A stretch of DNA of 64,000 bases from Roseovarius tolerans. Its GTDB lineage: Bacteria; Pseudomonadota; Alphaproteobacteria; Rhodobacterales; Rhodobacteraceae. This document shows, in pieces, positions 38,840 through 46,610 of this stretch. Under the pieces are notes generated by a model. It saw nothing but the letters and a program-made list of their open reading frames with translations, searched no databases and was not told the DNA's origin. Position numbers and translations under genes: made by a program. Location: contig NZ_FOBO01000016.1 of the NCBI RefSeq assembly GCF_900109855.1, positions 31,893 through 95,892 on the forward strand, in the 5' to 3' direction. The first letter of the stretch is position 1; each line of letters begins with the position of its first letter.

Positions 38840-39183
38840 GGCTGTTGCTCCGAGTTCGAGACGTCGACGGGGTTGGTGATCGGCAATTCGGGCGGCGCGG
38901 GGAAGGCGACCTGATCAATCCGCCCGAACTGGTAGGGCTGGAGCGGCAGGAGGCCGAGCTTGTCGTAGTTCAGCTCGACCAGATCCATCAGCCGGTCGGG
39001 GCGGTTGAGATAGGCCCATTCGGCGTTGAGCACGCGCAGCCGGGCGCGCGCGTCGCCGATGGCGTTCTGGAGGTGCTGCGCCTCGGCCTGTGCCTCTTGG
39101 GTGCGGTAATTCTCGCGGTAGGCCCAGAAGGCGAGGCCGATCACTGAAAGCGCGGTGAGAACGTAAAGCAGGCTGCGCATCAT
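38836..39183 (-). CDS. ftsL: Cell division protein FtsL
   Basis: 115 residues: a short N-terminal membrane segment ([18 protein letters not shown]), a coiled-coil region ([30 protein letters not shown]) and the motif [16 protein letters not shown] that is typical of alphaproteobacterial FtsL. It joins FtsB and FtsQ to activate FtsWI. Overlaps of 4 bases on both sides (rsmH, ftsI) show tight coupling. Confidence 0.9.
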   Translation of the reverse strand: MMRSLLYVLTALSVIGLAFWAYRENYRTQEAQAEAQHLQNAIGDARARLRVLNAEWAYLNRPDRLMDLVELNYDKLGLLPLQPYQFGRIDQVAFPAPPELPITNPVDVSNSEQQP

Positions 39184-40172
39184 TTGCCCCCTTTGAGCAT
39201 CGGCATGCCGATGGCGCTGCGGTCGATATGGCCCGCCGGGGCCTCGGTGCGGGTGGCGACGCGCAGCTTGGCGCTGCGCGCGCGCGGGTTTTCATCCAGT
39301 TCCTGCGCGTCCGCGACGAGGGCCTTGCGCGATTTCAGGGTGAATTGCGGGTCGGGCTGTTCGATCTTGGGCGCGTGGCGGCTGCCGCCGCCGGTGGCAC
39401 CGGCGCGGATCTGCAGAAAGCGTTTGACCATCCGGTCCTCGATGGAATGGAAGGTCACGACCGCCAGTTGCCCGCCGGATTTGAGCGCGCGCTCTGCCGC
39501 CTCCAGCCCCTCGATCAGCGCGCCGTATTCGTCATTCACCGCGATGCGGATCGCCTGAAAGGTGCGGGTCGCGGGGTGGGTCTGGCCCGGCTTGGGCCGG
39601 GGCAGGCAGCGCTCGACGATCCCGGCCAGTTGCAGCGTGGTCTCGATGGGGGCGTCCTCGCGGACCCGGACGATGGATTTGGCGATGCGGCGGCTGGCGC
39701 GCTCCTCGCCGTAGAGAAAGATTATGTTTGCGAGTTCGGCCTCGGGCGTCTCATTGACCAGATCGGCGGCGGTGGGGCCGGATTGGCTCATCCGCATGTC
39801 GAGCGGGCCGTCGTTTCGGAAGGAAAAGCCGCGCGCGGCCTCGTCCAGCTGCATCGAGGAAACGCCGAGATCGAGCACGACGCCGTCGAGACCCGTGGCA
39901 TAGTCGTCCATCTGCGCGAAATTGCCCTGCACGAGGCGCAGCCGGTCGCCGTAGCCCGCACCCCAGTCGCGCGCCAGATCGAGCGCCAGCGGGTCGCGGT
40001 CGACGCCGATGACCTGCCCTGCCCCGGCCTCGAGCAGCCCGCGCGCATAGCCGCCCGCACCAAGCGTGCCGTCGAGCCAGGTGCCGGTGACGGGGGCGAC
40101 GGCCGCCAGAAGCGGGCGCAGCAGGACCGGGATATGCGGGGCGTCGGGGGATGTGGCGGCGGCAGCGGCCAT
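39180..40172 (-). CDS. rsmH: 16S rRNA m4C1402 methyltransferase RsmH
   Basis: SAM-dependent N4-methyltransferase for C1402 of 16S rRNA, 330 residues. [36 protein letters not shown] carries the SAM-binding motif, with [30 protein letters not shown] and [17 protein letters not shown] as further family blocks. The gene is also known as mraW. It begins 3 bases after mraZ and overlaps ftsL by 4. Confidence 0.97.
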   Translation of the reverse strand: MAAAAATSPDAPHIPVLLRPLLAAVAPVTGTWLDGTLGAGGYARGLLEAGAGQVIGVDRDPLALDLARDWGAGYGDRLRLVQGNFAQMDDYATGLDGVVLDLGVSSMQLDEAARGFSFRNDGPLDMRMSQSGPTAADLVNETPEAELANIIFLYGEERASRRIAKSIVRVREDAPIETTLQLAGIVERCLPRPKPGQTHPATRTFQAIRIAVNDEYGALIEGLEAAERALKSGGQLAVVTFHSIEDRMVKRFLQIRAGATGGGSRHAPKIEQPDPQFTLKSRKALVADAQELDENPRARSAKLRVATRTEAPAGHIDRSAIGMPMLKGGK

Positions 40173-40175
40173 GGT

Positions 40176-40679
40176 TTACGCCCCGTCCGGAGTGTCGAGC
40201 AGGATGAGCGGGTCGAAATCCTCGGGGAAGTCGTCGAGCCATTCCTCGGTCTTGGCCAGCTCTTCGGACTCGTAGGTCTCGGGCTTCCAGATCTGGAAGG
40301 TGTCGCCCGCGGCGATGAAGAACGCCTCGCCTTCGAGGTCGATCTTGCGGCGCAGCTTGGCGGGCAGCACCAGCCGCCCGGTTTCGTCCACCGAGGTGGG
40401 AAAGCTCTGGCCGTGAAAGAGACGCTGGAGATGCTTGCGGGCCTGCGAGCCGCGCGGCAGGGCGGCGATCTTGTCGTCCACCTCCTGCATCGCCTCGACG
40501 GTGTAGCATTCGAGGAAATTACGGCGGTGGTCGCCATAGACGATGATGAGTTCGGGGCTGAGGCCGTCGGTCCAGTTCGGATCAGAGGCCTCGATCACAC
40601 GGCGATAAAGAGCCGGGATAGACACCCTGCCCTTTCCATCCACCTTGTGGAGACTCTCGCCTCTGAATATCCGGCCCAC
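40176..40679 (-). CDS. mraZ: Transcriptional regulator MraZ
   Basis: 167 residues with two SpoVT/AbrB-like repeats: FRGESLHKVDGKGRVSIPALYR and FPTSVDETGRLVLPAKLRRKIDL; both end in the DGKGR/DETGR loop typical of MraZ. In E. coli MraZ represses the dcw promoter by binding spaced TGGGN repeats. The start is GTG at 40679; no closer ATG exists. It is the first gene of the cluster, with a 726-base upstream region that carries candidate TGGGN sites. Confidence 0.96.
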   Translation of the reverse strand: MGRIFRGESLHKVDGKGRVSIPALYRRVIEASDPNWTDGLSPELIIVYGDHRRNFLECYTVEAMQEVDDKIAALPRGSQARKHLQRLFHGQSFPTSVDETGRLVLPAKLRRKIDLEGEAFFIAAGDTFQIWKPETYESEELAKTEEWLDDFPEDFDPLILLDTPDGA

Positions 40680-40738
40680 TGTCCCGTCGGTCCCTTGCTA
40701 CGCCCCCGGTTGAAAACCTGCCCCCTCAGACACGAAAC

Positions 40739-40772
40739 GGCGGGTTGATCTGCTGCCACTGATCAACCCGCC
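40739..40772 (-). promoter_or_regulatory. Perfect 12-bp stem-loop in the mraZ leader
   Basis: GGCGGGTTGATC (40739-40750) and GATCAACCCGCC (40761-40772) are separated by 10 bases. It ends 60 bases before the mraZ start in the presumed transcript. No T-run follows on either strand, so it is more likely an RNA control or stability element than a terminator. Confidence 0.65.
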
Positions 40773-40946
40773 GCCCTCGTCCCGCTTGAGCGGGGTGTCC
40801 GACTGCGCGCGCCACCTGGGGGGATGTCTGCTCGCTCGCGCGCCGGATCTCTTTGTTCGATGAAAGCGGGTGCCTGTATGAAACCTGACTTGGGAGTTTT
40901 TGGGGTCTTGCTGCCCCTCTGTGTTCCCGTCCTCATCGTGGTTTAT

Positions 40947-40976
40947 TGATACTATGGGAAATTATCCCATGGCAAT
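40947..40976 (-). promoter_or_regulatory. Candidate dcw promoter with palindromic spacer
   Basis: Read on the minus strand: TTGCCA, an 18-base spacer, then TATCAA. The spacer contains the inverted repeat TGGGA-TAATT-TCCCA. A factor bound there would block RNA polymerase. The match to the sigma-70 consensus is 4 of 6 in both boxes. Confidence 0.45.
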
Positions 40977-41115
40977 GTTTTTTTGCACTGACAGGCACAG
41001 GATGTTGCTTCCGAGACCCCTTCAAAACAACATAATGTGCTAATTTCAGGCTTGAGGATAGCTTATATAGTCAAGTATGTCAGATGTGACACCATATATA
41101 CGCATTGAATTTACC

Positions 41116-41140
41116 TCTTATGACTTCCCATGATTTCCAA
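41116..41140 (-). promoter_or_regulatory. TGGGN-like repeat cluster 1 (candidate MraZ site)
   Basis: On the minus strand TTGGA, TGGGA and TAAGA occur with exact 10-base spacing (5-base spacers AATCA and AGTCA). Only the middle unit is a perfect TGGGN. A 12-base block GGAAATCATGGG is shared with cluster 2. Confidence 0.4.
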
Positions 41141-41155
41141 AATTTTTTGGAAATC
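41132..41155. repeat. 24-bp perfect inverted repeat
   Basis: GATTTCCAAAA (41132-41142), TT, TTTTGGAAATC (41145-41155). It overlaps TGGGN-like cluster 1. Confidence 0.7.
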
Positions 41156-41283
41156 TGCGCCCTAATCGCGTGATTACAGGCCCGGACGTGGCAAATCAAC
41201 AGGCTTGTGGCGGCTCTGAAGGCCGTGATTCACGTCAGATTGATTCGATTTTCACGCTGGGCCATCAAGGCGGCGCAGTTCCG

Positions 41284-41307
41284 GCCCATGATTTCCCATA
41301 TTTCCCG
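41284..41307 (-). promoter_or_regulatory. TGGGN repeat cluster 2 (candidate MraZ site)
   Basis: On the minus strand CGGGA, TGGGA and TGGGC follow one another with spacers of 4 and 5 bases, close to the three spaced TGGGN repeats known for E. coli MraZ. It is about 600 bases from the mraZ start. Confidence 0.45.
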
Positions 41308-41337
41308 GACAGTCCCACCCGATCCCGCCGGAACGAC

Positions 41338-41366
41338 AAAACCCCGCCCTTTTCGGGACGGGGTTT
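41338..41366 (-). terminator. Rho-independent terminator of the PepSY gene
   Basis: Read on the minus strand, AAACCCCG(T)CCC pairs with GGG-CGGGGTTT around GAAAA and ends in TTTT. A second small hairpin (CCCCGTTGCGGGG) lies between it and the stop codon at 41407. Confidence 0.85.
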
Positions 41367-41406
41367 CGCAATCCTCATAATGAAGCCCCCGCAACGGGGA
41401 CCGTGA

Positions 41407-42816
41407 TCAACTGACCAGACGGCGCAGCGCGGGCAGGCGTTGCAGCACCAGCACATCGAGCGCCAGCACGGTGATCAGCGTCAGCCCGGCGAGCGGGAAG
41501 GCCAGCGAGACCGCCAGCCCGACCAGCACCGCGCCCTGCCACATCGGCATGTCACGCGGCAGTGGCGGCGCGGCGAGACGCCCGCCTGCCCCCGCCGGGC
41601 GACGCTTCCACCACATCACCACGGAACTGACGCAGAGAAACAGCACCGAGAGGCAAAAGACGGTGTTGGTCAGCACGCTCCACAGCCCCAGCGTGCCCAT
41701 GTGCAGCGCGATGCCCACCGCCATCGCCTTGCCCGCCAGCGAATAATCCGCATAGCGCACATCGGCGAGGATGTTGCCGGTAAACTGGTCGACATGCACG
41801 GTGCGGTCGCTGGTCGGGTCGGTGTCGTCGGTATTCATCGAGTCGCGGTTGATGGTCCAGACGCCGGCCTCGCCATTCGGCAGGTTGAGTTGATAGCGGG
41901 CGTCAAAGCCGATCTCGCGCGCCAGCGTGTCGAGCGTGTCGATATCCACCGCACTTCCGCCCTCGGCATCGACGCCCGCATGGCCCGCATGGCTGCCCGA
42001 GGCGGGCATCGGTGTCTGTTCGAGCGCCCAGGGCACCTCCTTGCGGTCGTGGTTCATGCTGGCGTGGATATCGTCCGAGAGCGGCACGTTGTCCCATTTC
42101 TCGGCCGGGAACTGGCTCCAGGCCTGGACCATCTTCTCGCCCCAGATGCCCGCCCAGGCGAGGCCGGAGACGAGGAAGAACGCCAGTACGATGGAAATCC
42201 AGAAGCCCAGAACGCCGTGCAGGGAGCGCCAGAGCGCACGGCCACGGCCAAAGGTGGGAATGAGTGCCGCCCGCCACCCGGCCTCTCGCAGCCACCACAT
42301 GTAAAGGCCGGTGGCAATCAGCACCATGCCCAGAGAGGCCGCGATTTCCAGCATCCGGTCGCCGGTCACGCCCAGCATTAGGTTGCTGTGGATGCCATCG
42401 GCGAAATCGTACCAGCCGGAGCGGCGCGGGAAGATATCCAGAACTTCGGCAGTGTAGGGATCGACGACGACCATGTTGGCCTCGCCGTCGAGATCGACGC
42501 GGAAGATCGCCGCGAGATCATCACGGCGCGGGGCCACGTATTGCTTGAGCGTGCCGCCGGGTATGGCGGCGACCGCGCCTTCGGCCTGCTCAGAGACGGC
42601 GAGCGCGGCCTCTTGCGGGATCACCGGCGTGCGCTCGCCGTCGCGCCCGTCGACCCAGGAAATCCACAGCATCAGCATGCCGGTGACGGCGAGGATGCAG
42701 AAGAACGGGATCACGAATAGGCCAGCGTAGAAATGCCAGCGCCAGGCGGCGAAATAGAACGGGTTCACCCCGCTGCGCGACTGCGCGGGGGATTGGGTCG
42801 GGTCGATCGACGTCAT
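41407..42816 (-). CDS. PepSY-associated membrane protein (PiuB-like)
   Basis: 469 residues with four or more membrane segments. An N-terminal FYFAAWRWHFYAGLFVIPFFCILAVTGMLML helix is the typical start of PepSY_TM proteins. Two periplasmic PepSY-like portions follow (VDPYTAEVLDIFPRRSGWYDFADGIHSNLMLG and VDQFTGNILADVRYADYSLAGKAMAVGIALHMG). His residues in RWHFY, GIHSNL, SLHGVL and ALHMG could carry haem or reduce metal. Such proteins accompany siderophore or copper uptake; here no TonB receptor is in view. The Met/His-rich MPASGSHAGHAG stretch suggests metal contact. It follows the 42884-43264 gene on the same strand, 67 bases away. Confidence 0.85.
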   Translation of the reverse strand: MTSIDPTQSPAQSRSGVNPFYFAAWRWHFYAGLFVIPFFCILAVTGMLMLWISWVDGRDGERTPVIPQEAALAVSEQAEGAVAAIPGGTLKQYVAPRRDDLAAIFRVDLDGEANMVVVDPYTAEVLDIFPRRSGWYDFADGIHSNLMLGVTGDRMLEIAASLGMVLIATGLYMWWLREAGWRAALIPTFGRGRALWRSLHGVLGFWISIVLAFFLVSGLAWAGIWGEKMVQAWSQFPAEKWDNVPLSDDIHASMNHDRKEVPWALEQTPMPASGSHAGHAGVDAEGGSAVDIDTLDTLAREIGFDARYQLNLPNGEAGVWTINRDSMNTDDTDPTSDRTVHVDQFTGNILADVRYADYSLAGKAMAVGIALHMGTLGLWSVLTNTVFCLSVLFLCVSSVVMWWKRRPAGAGGRLAAPPLPRDMPMWQGAVLVGLAVSLAFPLAGLTLITVLALDVLVLQRLPALRRLVS

Positions 42817-42883
42817 GGAAAGGCTCCATCAGAGACCCCGGATGCCGGGGGGAAACAGGTAAAAGAGACGCATTTTAAGGAAA

Positions 42884-43264
42884 TCAGGCGTGCGGCGGGG
42901 CGCGCGGATTGGGCCGGGCATGGGCGAAGGCCCGTGCCAGACGCCACGTCGGGGCGTGTTTGATCCGCGTCTCACGCGGCGCGCTCCATGGCTCGGGCAG
43001 AGCCGCCTGTCCCGGCAGCAGCACCGAGGCCACGAGGCGGCAGGCCTCGCATCCGGTGCCCGCGCTGTCGTGATCGGTGCCGCCGTCATGGGCGTCGTGC
43101 GCGCAGAGGTCATCGGCGCTACCGCCTGCCGCGAGATAGGCGAGGTAGTCGGGATTTACAGTGCGACCCGGATCGCGATGGGCAAAGCCCACCGCCGCCA
43201 TCGCCACGCTCAGGGCGATAACGAAAATCAATCTTGAACAAAGACCAGATGAAACGCGCGTCAT
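42884..43264 (-). CDS. Small secreted His/Cys-rich protein, DUF2946-like
   Basis: 126 residues from the ATG before TRVSSGL. A signal peptide or anchor (LIFVIALSVAMAAVGFAHR) is followed by a mature part with CAHDAHDGGTDHDSAGTGCEACRL, that is three Cys and several His in a short span, then an amphipathic tail. The arrangement resembles the DUF2946 proteins found next to copper-uptake genes. I infer metal binding together with the PepSY protein. Family assignment is tentative. Confidence 0.6.
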   Translation of the reverse strand: MTRVSSGLCSRLIFVIALSVAMAAVGFAHRDPGRTVNPDYLAYLAAGGSADDLCAHDAHDGGTDHDSAGTGCEACRLVASVLLPGQAALPEPWSAPRETRIKHAPTWRLARAFAHARPNPRAPPHA

Positions 43265-43321
43265 GCGCGGCACTCTGCCACAGGTCCGGGCATCGCGCCA
43301 GTTCTCAATGCGGGGGCAGTC

Positions 43322-43828
43322 TCAGTCGCCGAGCCATTTATACATGATGCGCGCATCGACCAGTCCCTCGGTGGGATGCCGAAAGGCGCGCGGCAGGCGG
43401 CCCACGGTGTCAAAGCCGAGATCCTCCCAGAGCCTGATGGCCCCGGTATTGGTCTCGATCACGAAATTGAACTGCATCGCGAGATAGCCCATGGCGCGGG
43501 CCTGCGTCTGCGCGTGCAGGCACATCGCCCGCGCCATGCCCTGCCCGCGCGCCGCCTCGCTCACCATGTAGCCCGCGTTGCAGACATGCGCGCCGCCGCC
43601 GGGCTGATTGGTCTTGATGTAATAGGTGCCCAGGACCTCGCCCGCGATCTCGGCCACGTAGGTGGCGCGCGGGGTCTGCATCCACATCTCGCGCACCGCC
43701 TCGCGCGTCAGGCCCGGCTCTATCGTGTAGGTTTCGCCTGCCTTTATGACGCCGCGCAGGATCGGCCAGAGGGCGTTGAAATCGCCCTCGCGCGCGTACC
43801 TTATGGTGATGCCCTGATCGCTGTCCAT
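43322..43828 (-). CDS. GNAT family N-acetyltransferase
   Basis: 168 residues. The acetyl-CoA motif is VSEAARGQGMARAMCLHAQTQAR (R/Q-x-x-G-x-G/A), preceded by the core strands EIAGEVLGTYYIKTN and followed by FVIETNTGAIRLWEDLGFDTVG. The substrate cannot be read. It is the last gene behind acuI on the same strand, 55 bases after its stop. Its likely Shine-Dalgarno (a run of six G) is inside the right arm of an 11-bp hairpin, so its expression may be limited or controlled separately. Confidence 0.88.
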   Translation of the reverse strand: MDSDQGITIRYAREGDFNALWPILRGVIKAGETYTIEPGLTREAVREMWMQTPRATYVAEIAGEVLGTYYIKTNQPGGGAHVCNAGYMVSEAARGQGMARAMCLHAQTQARAMGYLAMQFNFVIETNTGAIRLWEDLGFDTVGRLPRAFRHPTEGLVDARIMYKWLGD

Positions 43829-43833
43829 GTCGC

Positions 43834-43867
43834 CGCCCCCCGCTCAGGCCATGGCTAGCGGGGGGCG
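43834..43867 (-). promoter_or_regulatory. 11-bp stem-loop between acuI and the GNAT gene
   Basis: CGCCCCCCGCT (43834-43844) and AGCGGGGGGCG (43857-43867) are perfectly complementary with a 12-base loop. On the minus strand its 3' arm holds the G-run that would bind the ribosome 7 bases before the GNAT start. No T-run follows. Confidence 0.65.
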
Positions 43868-43883
43868 CGGGTCTTGGCAAGTC

Positions 43884-44879
43884 TCAGGTGTTGACGTCGA
43901 CCAAGACGCGGCCCTTGACCTGACCCTTGAGGATGTCGCGGCCAAGCTCGGGCAGATCGCCGAGGCAGGCGGGCTGCACCATCGCCTCGAGCTTGTCCAT
44001 CGGCAGGTCGCGCGCGATGCGGTCCCAGGCGCGGGTACGGTTCTCGTAGGGTTGCATTACGCTGTCGATGCCCAGAAGGTTGACACCGCGCAGGATGAAG
44101 GGGGTGATCAGCGCGCCCTCGATGGCCGGTCCCCCTGCCAGCCCGATGGCGGCGACCGAGGTGCCGTATTTCATCTGCTTGAGCACCCGGCCCAGCATCG
44201 CGCCCGCCACCGCATCGACGCAGCCTGACCATTGCTCGGCCTCGAGCGGCTTGCGCGTCACCTCGGTCAGCTCGTCGCGGGCGACGATTTGGCTAGCGCC
44301 GAGGCTGCGCAGATAGTCCTCCTGATCGGGTCGGCCGGTAACCGCAGCCACTTCGTGGCCGAGATTGGCAAGGATCGCGATCGCGACCGAGCCGACACCG
44401 CCTGCCGCCCCGGTGACCAGCACCGGGCCGTGGCCGGGTTTCAGCCCGTGATCCTCCAGCGCCATCACCGCCAGCATGGCGGTAAAGCCTGCGGTGCCCA
44501 CGGCCATCGCCTGACGGCTGTCCAACCCCTCGGGCAGCGGCACCAGCCAGTCGGCCTTGACCCGCGCCTTTTGCGCGTAACCGCCCCAATGCGCCTCGCC
44601 GACGCGCCAGCCGGTGAGCACGACCTTGTCGCCGGGTTTGTATCGGTCGTCGCTGCTTTCCTCGACGGTTCCGGCAAAGTCGATGCCCGGCACATGCGGG
44701 TAGTTCCGCACCAGTCCGCCGCCCGGCCCGACGCAGAGCCCGTCCTTGTAGTTCACCGTGGAATACTCGACCGCGACCAGCACCTCGCCATGTGGCAGGT
44801 CATCGACCGTGATCTGCTTGACCGCGGCGGAGGTCTTGCCGCTTTCCTCGTCCTTCTCGACGACCAGTGCGTTGAACAT
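43884..44879 (-). CDS. acuI: Acryloyl-CoA reductase AcuI (NADPH)
   Basis: 331 residues, medium-chain reductase/quinone oxidoreductase fold. VPGIDFAGTVEESSDDRYKPGDKVVLTG is the GroES-like part and VLVTGAAGGVGSVAIAIL the NADPH-binding motif. The whole sequence, with MFNALVVEKDEESGKT at the start and WSGCVDAVAGAMLGRVLKQM in the middle, is that of the YhdH/AcuI family. AcuI reduces the toxic acryloyl-CoA from DMSP to propionyl-CoA. The assignment to DMSP rests on the family and on dmdA directly upstream, the order known from Ruegeria pomeroyi. GGAGAG precedes the ATG. A terminator-like structure separates it from dmdA. Confidence 0.93.
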   Translation of the reverse strand: MFNALVVEKDEESGKTSAAVKQITVDDLPHGEVLVAVEYSTVNYKDGLCVGPGGGLVRNYPHVPGIDFAGTVEESSDDRYKPGDKVVLTGWRVGEAHWGGYAQKARVKADWLVPLPEGLDSRQAMAVGTAGFTAMLAVMALEDHGLKPGHGPVLVTGAAGGVGSVAIAILANLGHEVAAVTGRPDQEDYLRSLGASQIVARDELTEVTRKPLEAEQWSGCVDAVAGAMLGRVLKQMKYGTSVAAIGLAGGPAIEGALITPFILRGVNLLGIDSVMQPYENRTRAWDRIARDLPMDKLEAMVQPACLGDLPELGRDILKGQVKGRVLVDVNT

Positions 44880-44903
44880 ATCGCTCTCCTTTTTCGATCG
44901 CAG

Positions 44904-44970
44904 GGCCAGCCCCCTGCTTCATCTTTCCAAAAATACTCCGGGGAGTGTGAGGGGCTGGCCCCTCACTCCC
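44904..44970 (-). terminator. Terminator/attenuator-like structure between dmdA and acuI
   Basis: GTGAGGGG (44947-44954) pairs with CCCCTCAC (44959-44966), extended by GGGA and TCCC. On the minus strand it is followed by GGAGTATTTTTGG, the U-rich tail. The repeat CCCCTGCTTCATCTTTCCA (44911-44929) follows. GGCCAGCCCC (44904-44913) is also complementary to GGGGCTGGCC in the hairpin centre (44951-44960), giving an alternative fold. Confidence 0.7.
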
Positions 44971-44985
44971 GCGCTCAGGGACCGC

Positions 44986-46098
44986 TCAGGCCCAGAACCC
45001 GTCCTGCACCACGCCGCGCCGTTCGCCATCCGGGGCGCTGATGCGCAATTCGGTGCCCGCGTCCCAATGGGTCATCCGCACCATGCCGATGGCGACGTTG
45101 GTGTCAAAATCCGGCGACCATGCGGCGGAACTGATCCGACCCACGCGTTTGCCTTTTTCCGACAGGACCGGCCACCATTCGCGGCAGGGCGGCACGGCAT
45201 CCCCCTCGATGGCGATGGCACAGACCTGCTGCACCGGGCCTTCCTTGGCGACCCTTAGCAGGGCGTCGCGGCCGATGCACCCGATCGCCGTGTGGGTGTT
45301 GCAGAACCGGCCCAGCCCACATTCATGCGGCGTGTTGTCGTCGGTCATATCGTTGCCGTAGCTCAAGAGGCCGCCCTCGATCCGCTCGATCAGGTTGGGG
45401 CAGCCGGCGTGCACGTCCATGCCCTTGCCCGCCTCCATCAGCGCGTGCCAGAGCGGCATGCCGATATCGCCCCCCTCGACATAGATCTCGAACCCGCCCT
45501 GCTTGGAATAGCCCGAGCGCGCGATCACCATGTCGCGGCCCTGAAAGTCGAACACGCCGAAGCGGAAGAAGCGGATATCGCGGACACTGTCGCCAAAGAC
45601 CGCCGCCATCAGGTCATCGGCGCGCGGGCCCTGCACGGCCAGAGGCGAGACGTCCGGCTCATCGACCAGCACGTCGAGACGCCAGCCATGCGCGGTGGCG
45701 CGCACCCAGTAGAGCAGGTCCGAGTCGGCAATCGAGATCCACCAGCGATCCTCGGCCAGTTTCACGGCGACAGGGTCGTTGAGCATGCCCCCCGTCTCAT
45801 CGACGATGGGCACGTAATAGCACTGTCCTGGCGTCATGCCGCGCAGGTCGCGGGGGGTGAGCATCTGCATCAGGCGGCCCGCGTCAGGGCCGCGCAATTC
45901 GACCTGCCGCTCGCAGGCCACGTCCCAGACCTGCACCGCGTCTTTCAGGTGGCGGTAATCCTCCTCGATGGAGCGGAACACCGTCGGCAACAGCATATGG
46001 TTATAGACCGTATAGGCCTTGACCCCCGCCGCCTCGACCCCGTCGGAAAAGGGCGTGCGGCGCAACCGGCGCGACAGGGACAGGAGCGGTGTGGTCAT
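44986..46098 (-). CDS. dmdA: Dimethylsulfoniopropionate demethylase DmdA
   Basis: 370 residues of the GcvT/aminomethyltransferase fold. DmdA moves a methyl group from DMSP to tetrahydrofolate, giving methylmercaptopropionate. The protein follows the DmdA pattern that I recall from Ruegeria pomeroyi rather than GcvT: SRRLRRTPFSDGVEAAGVKAY at the start, YNHMLLPTVF, LKDAVQVWDVACERQVELRG, GGMLNDPVAVKLAEDRWW, EPDVSPLAVQGPRADDLMA, RDIRFFRFGVF, ARSGYSKQGGFEIYVEG and GLLSYGNDMTDDNTPHECGL. acuI lies next to it. The ATG at 46098 overlaps the DinB stop as ATGA, so it is translated as part of a longer unit. Confidence 0.93.
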   Translation of the reverse strand: MTTPLLSLSRRLRRTPFSDGVEAAGVKAYTVYNHMLLPTVFRSIEEDYRHLKDAVQVWDVACERQVELRGPDAGRLMQMLTPRDLRGMTPGQCYYVPIVDETGGMLNDPVAVKLAEDRWWISIADSDLLYWVRATAHGWRLDVLVDEPDVSPLAVQGPRADDLMAAVFGDSVRDIRFFRFGVFDFQGRDMVIARSGYSKQGGFEIYVEGGDIGMPLWHALMEAGKGMDVHAGCPNLIERIEGGLLSYGNDMTDDNTPHECGLGRFCNTHTAIGCIGRDALLRVAKEGPVQQVCAIAIEGDAVPPCREWWPVLSEKGKRVGRISSAAWSPDFDTNVAIGMVRMTHWDAGTELRISAPDGERRGVVQDGFWA

Positions 46099-46610
46099 GC
46101 GTGATCCTCGGGCATGAAAGGAATATCGGTGACCGGGGCGGGCAGCCCGGCGCGGGTCAGCATCGCGTGGACCTGCCCCCGATGATGGGTCTGGTGGTTG
46201 AAGAAATGGGTGACGCAGGCGGCCATGGGGGTGGTAATCTCGGCCCCCAAGGCCCCTGAATAGAAGGTCAGATCGCCGGTGAGGTCGATACTGTGCACGC
46301 GCCCCGCCCAGGCCTTGATGCGGCCATCGGTGGTGAAGCGCTCGGCGCTCCACGCCGCGCCGGTGGGGGTGAGCGTGGTGCTCTCTTTGATCCCGCCCTC
46401 GGGGCGGGTGTCCTCGACCTTGAAGCGGTGCAGCCACATGCGGTCGGCCCAGAGGATATGGTTAAGCGTGCCGAGGATCGACGAGAAATGCGCCCCGTGA
46501 TCCTCGGTCAGCACGTGTCGGCTCACCCCGTCGATGGCGCGGGTGATCTGCGCGTTCTGCCACGCATTATAGCGCGCCATGAGCGCGACATAATCCGCCG
46601 TCAGCATCAT
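46095..46610 (-). CDS. DinB family protein
   Basis: 171 residues, four-helix DinB/DUF664-type fold. Histidines at positions expected for the metal triad are seen in TLNHILWADRMWLHRF and HFFNHQTHHRGQVHAML. Proteins of this fold include metal-dependent thiol transferases and hydrolases. No substrate can be assigned. Its place between DUF1326 and dmdA, with overlaps on both sides, makes a role in sulfur-compound or metal handling of this operon plausible (inference). Start at 46610 (overlap of one base with the upstream stop) or one codon later. Confidence 0.85.
   Translation of the reverse strand: MMLTADYVALMARYNAWQNAQITRAIDGVSRHVLTEDHGAHFSSILGTLNHILWADRMWLHRFKVEDTRPEGGIKESTTLTPTGAAWSAERFTTDGRIKAWAGRVHSIDLTGDLTFYSGALGAEITTPMAACVTHFFNHQTHHRGQVHAMLTRAGLPAPVTDIPFMPEDHA

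Larger units (their letters stand above)
40680..41406. promoter_or_regulatory. dcw cluster leader and promoter region
   Basis: 727 bases without a gene. It holds, from the mraZ side: a perfect 12-bp stem-loop (40739-40772), a promoter-like pair with a palindromic spacer (40947-40976), a 24-bp inverted repeat (41132-41155), two TGGGN-like clusters (41116-41140 and 41284-41307) and the PepSY gene terminator (41338-41366). The middle (40920-41160) is clearly AT-rich compared with its surroundings. Confidence 0.7.

Noticed and set aside
37031..38914. 627-codon open frame on the plus strand opposite ftsI
   Set aside because: Shadow of ftsI; Arg/His/Gly-rich with no recognisable domain.
40861..40905. 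TGGGA-GTTTT-TGGGG on the plus strand as an MraZ site
   Set aside because: It is a direct repeat with correct spacing but lies inside the presumed transcript and on the other strand; the clusters further upstream fit better.
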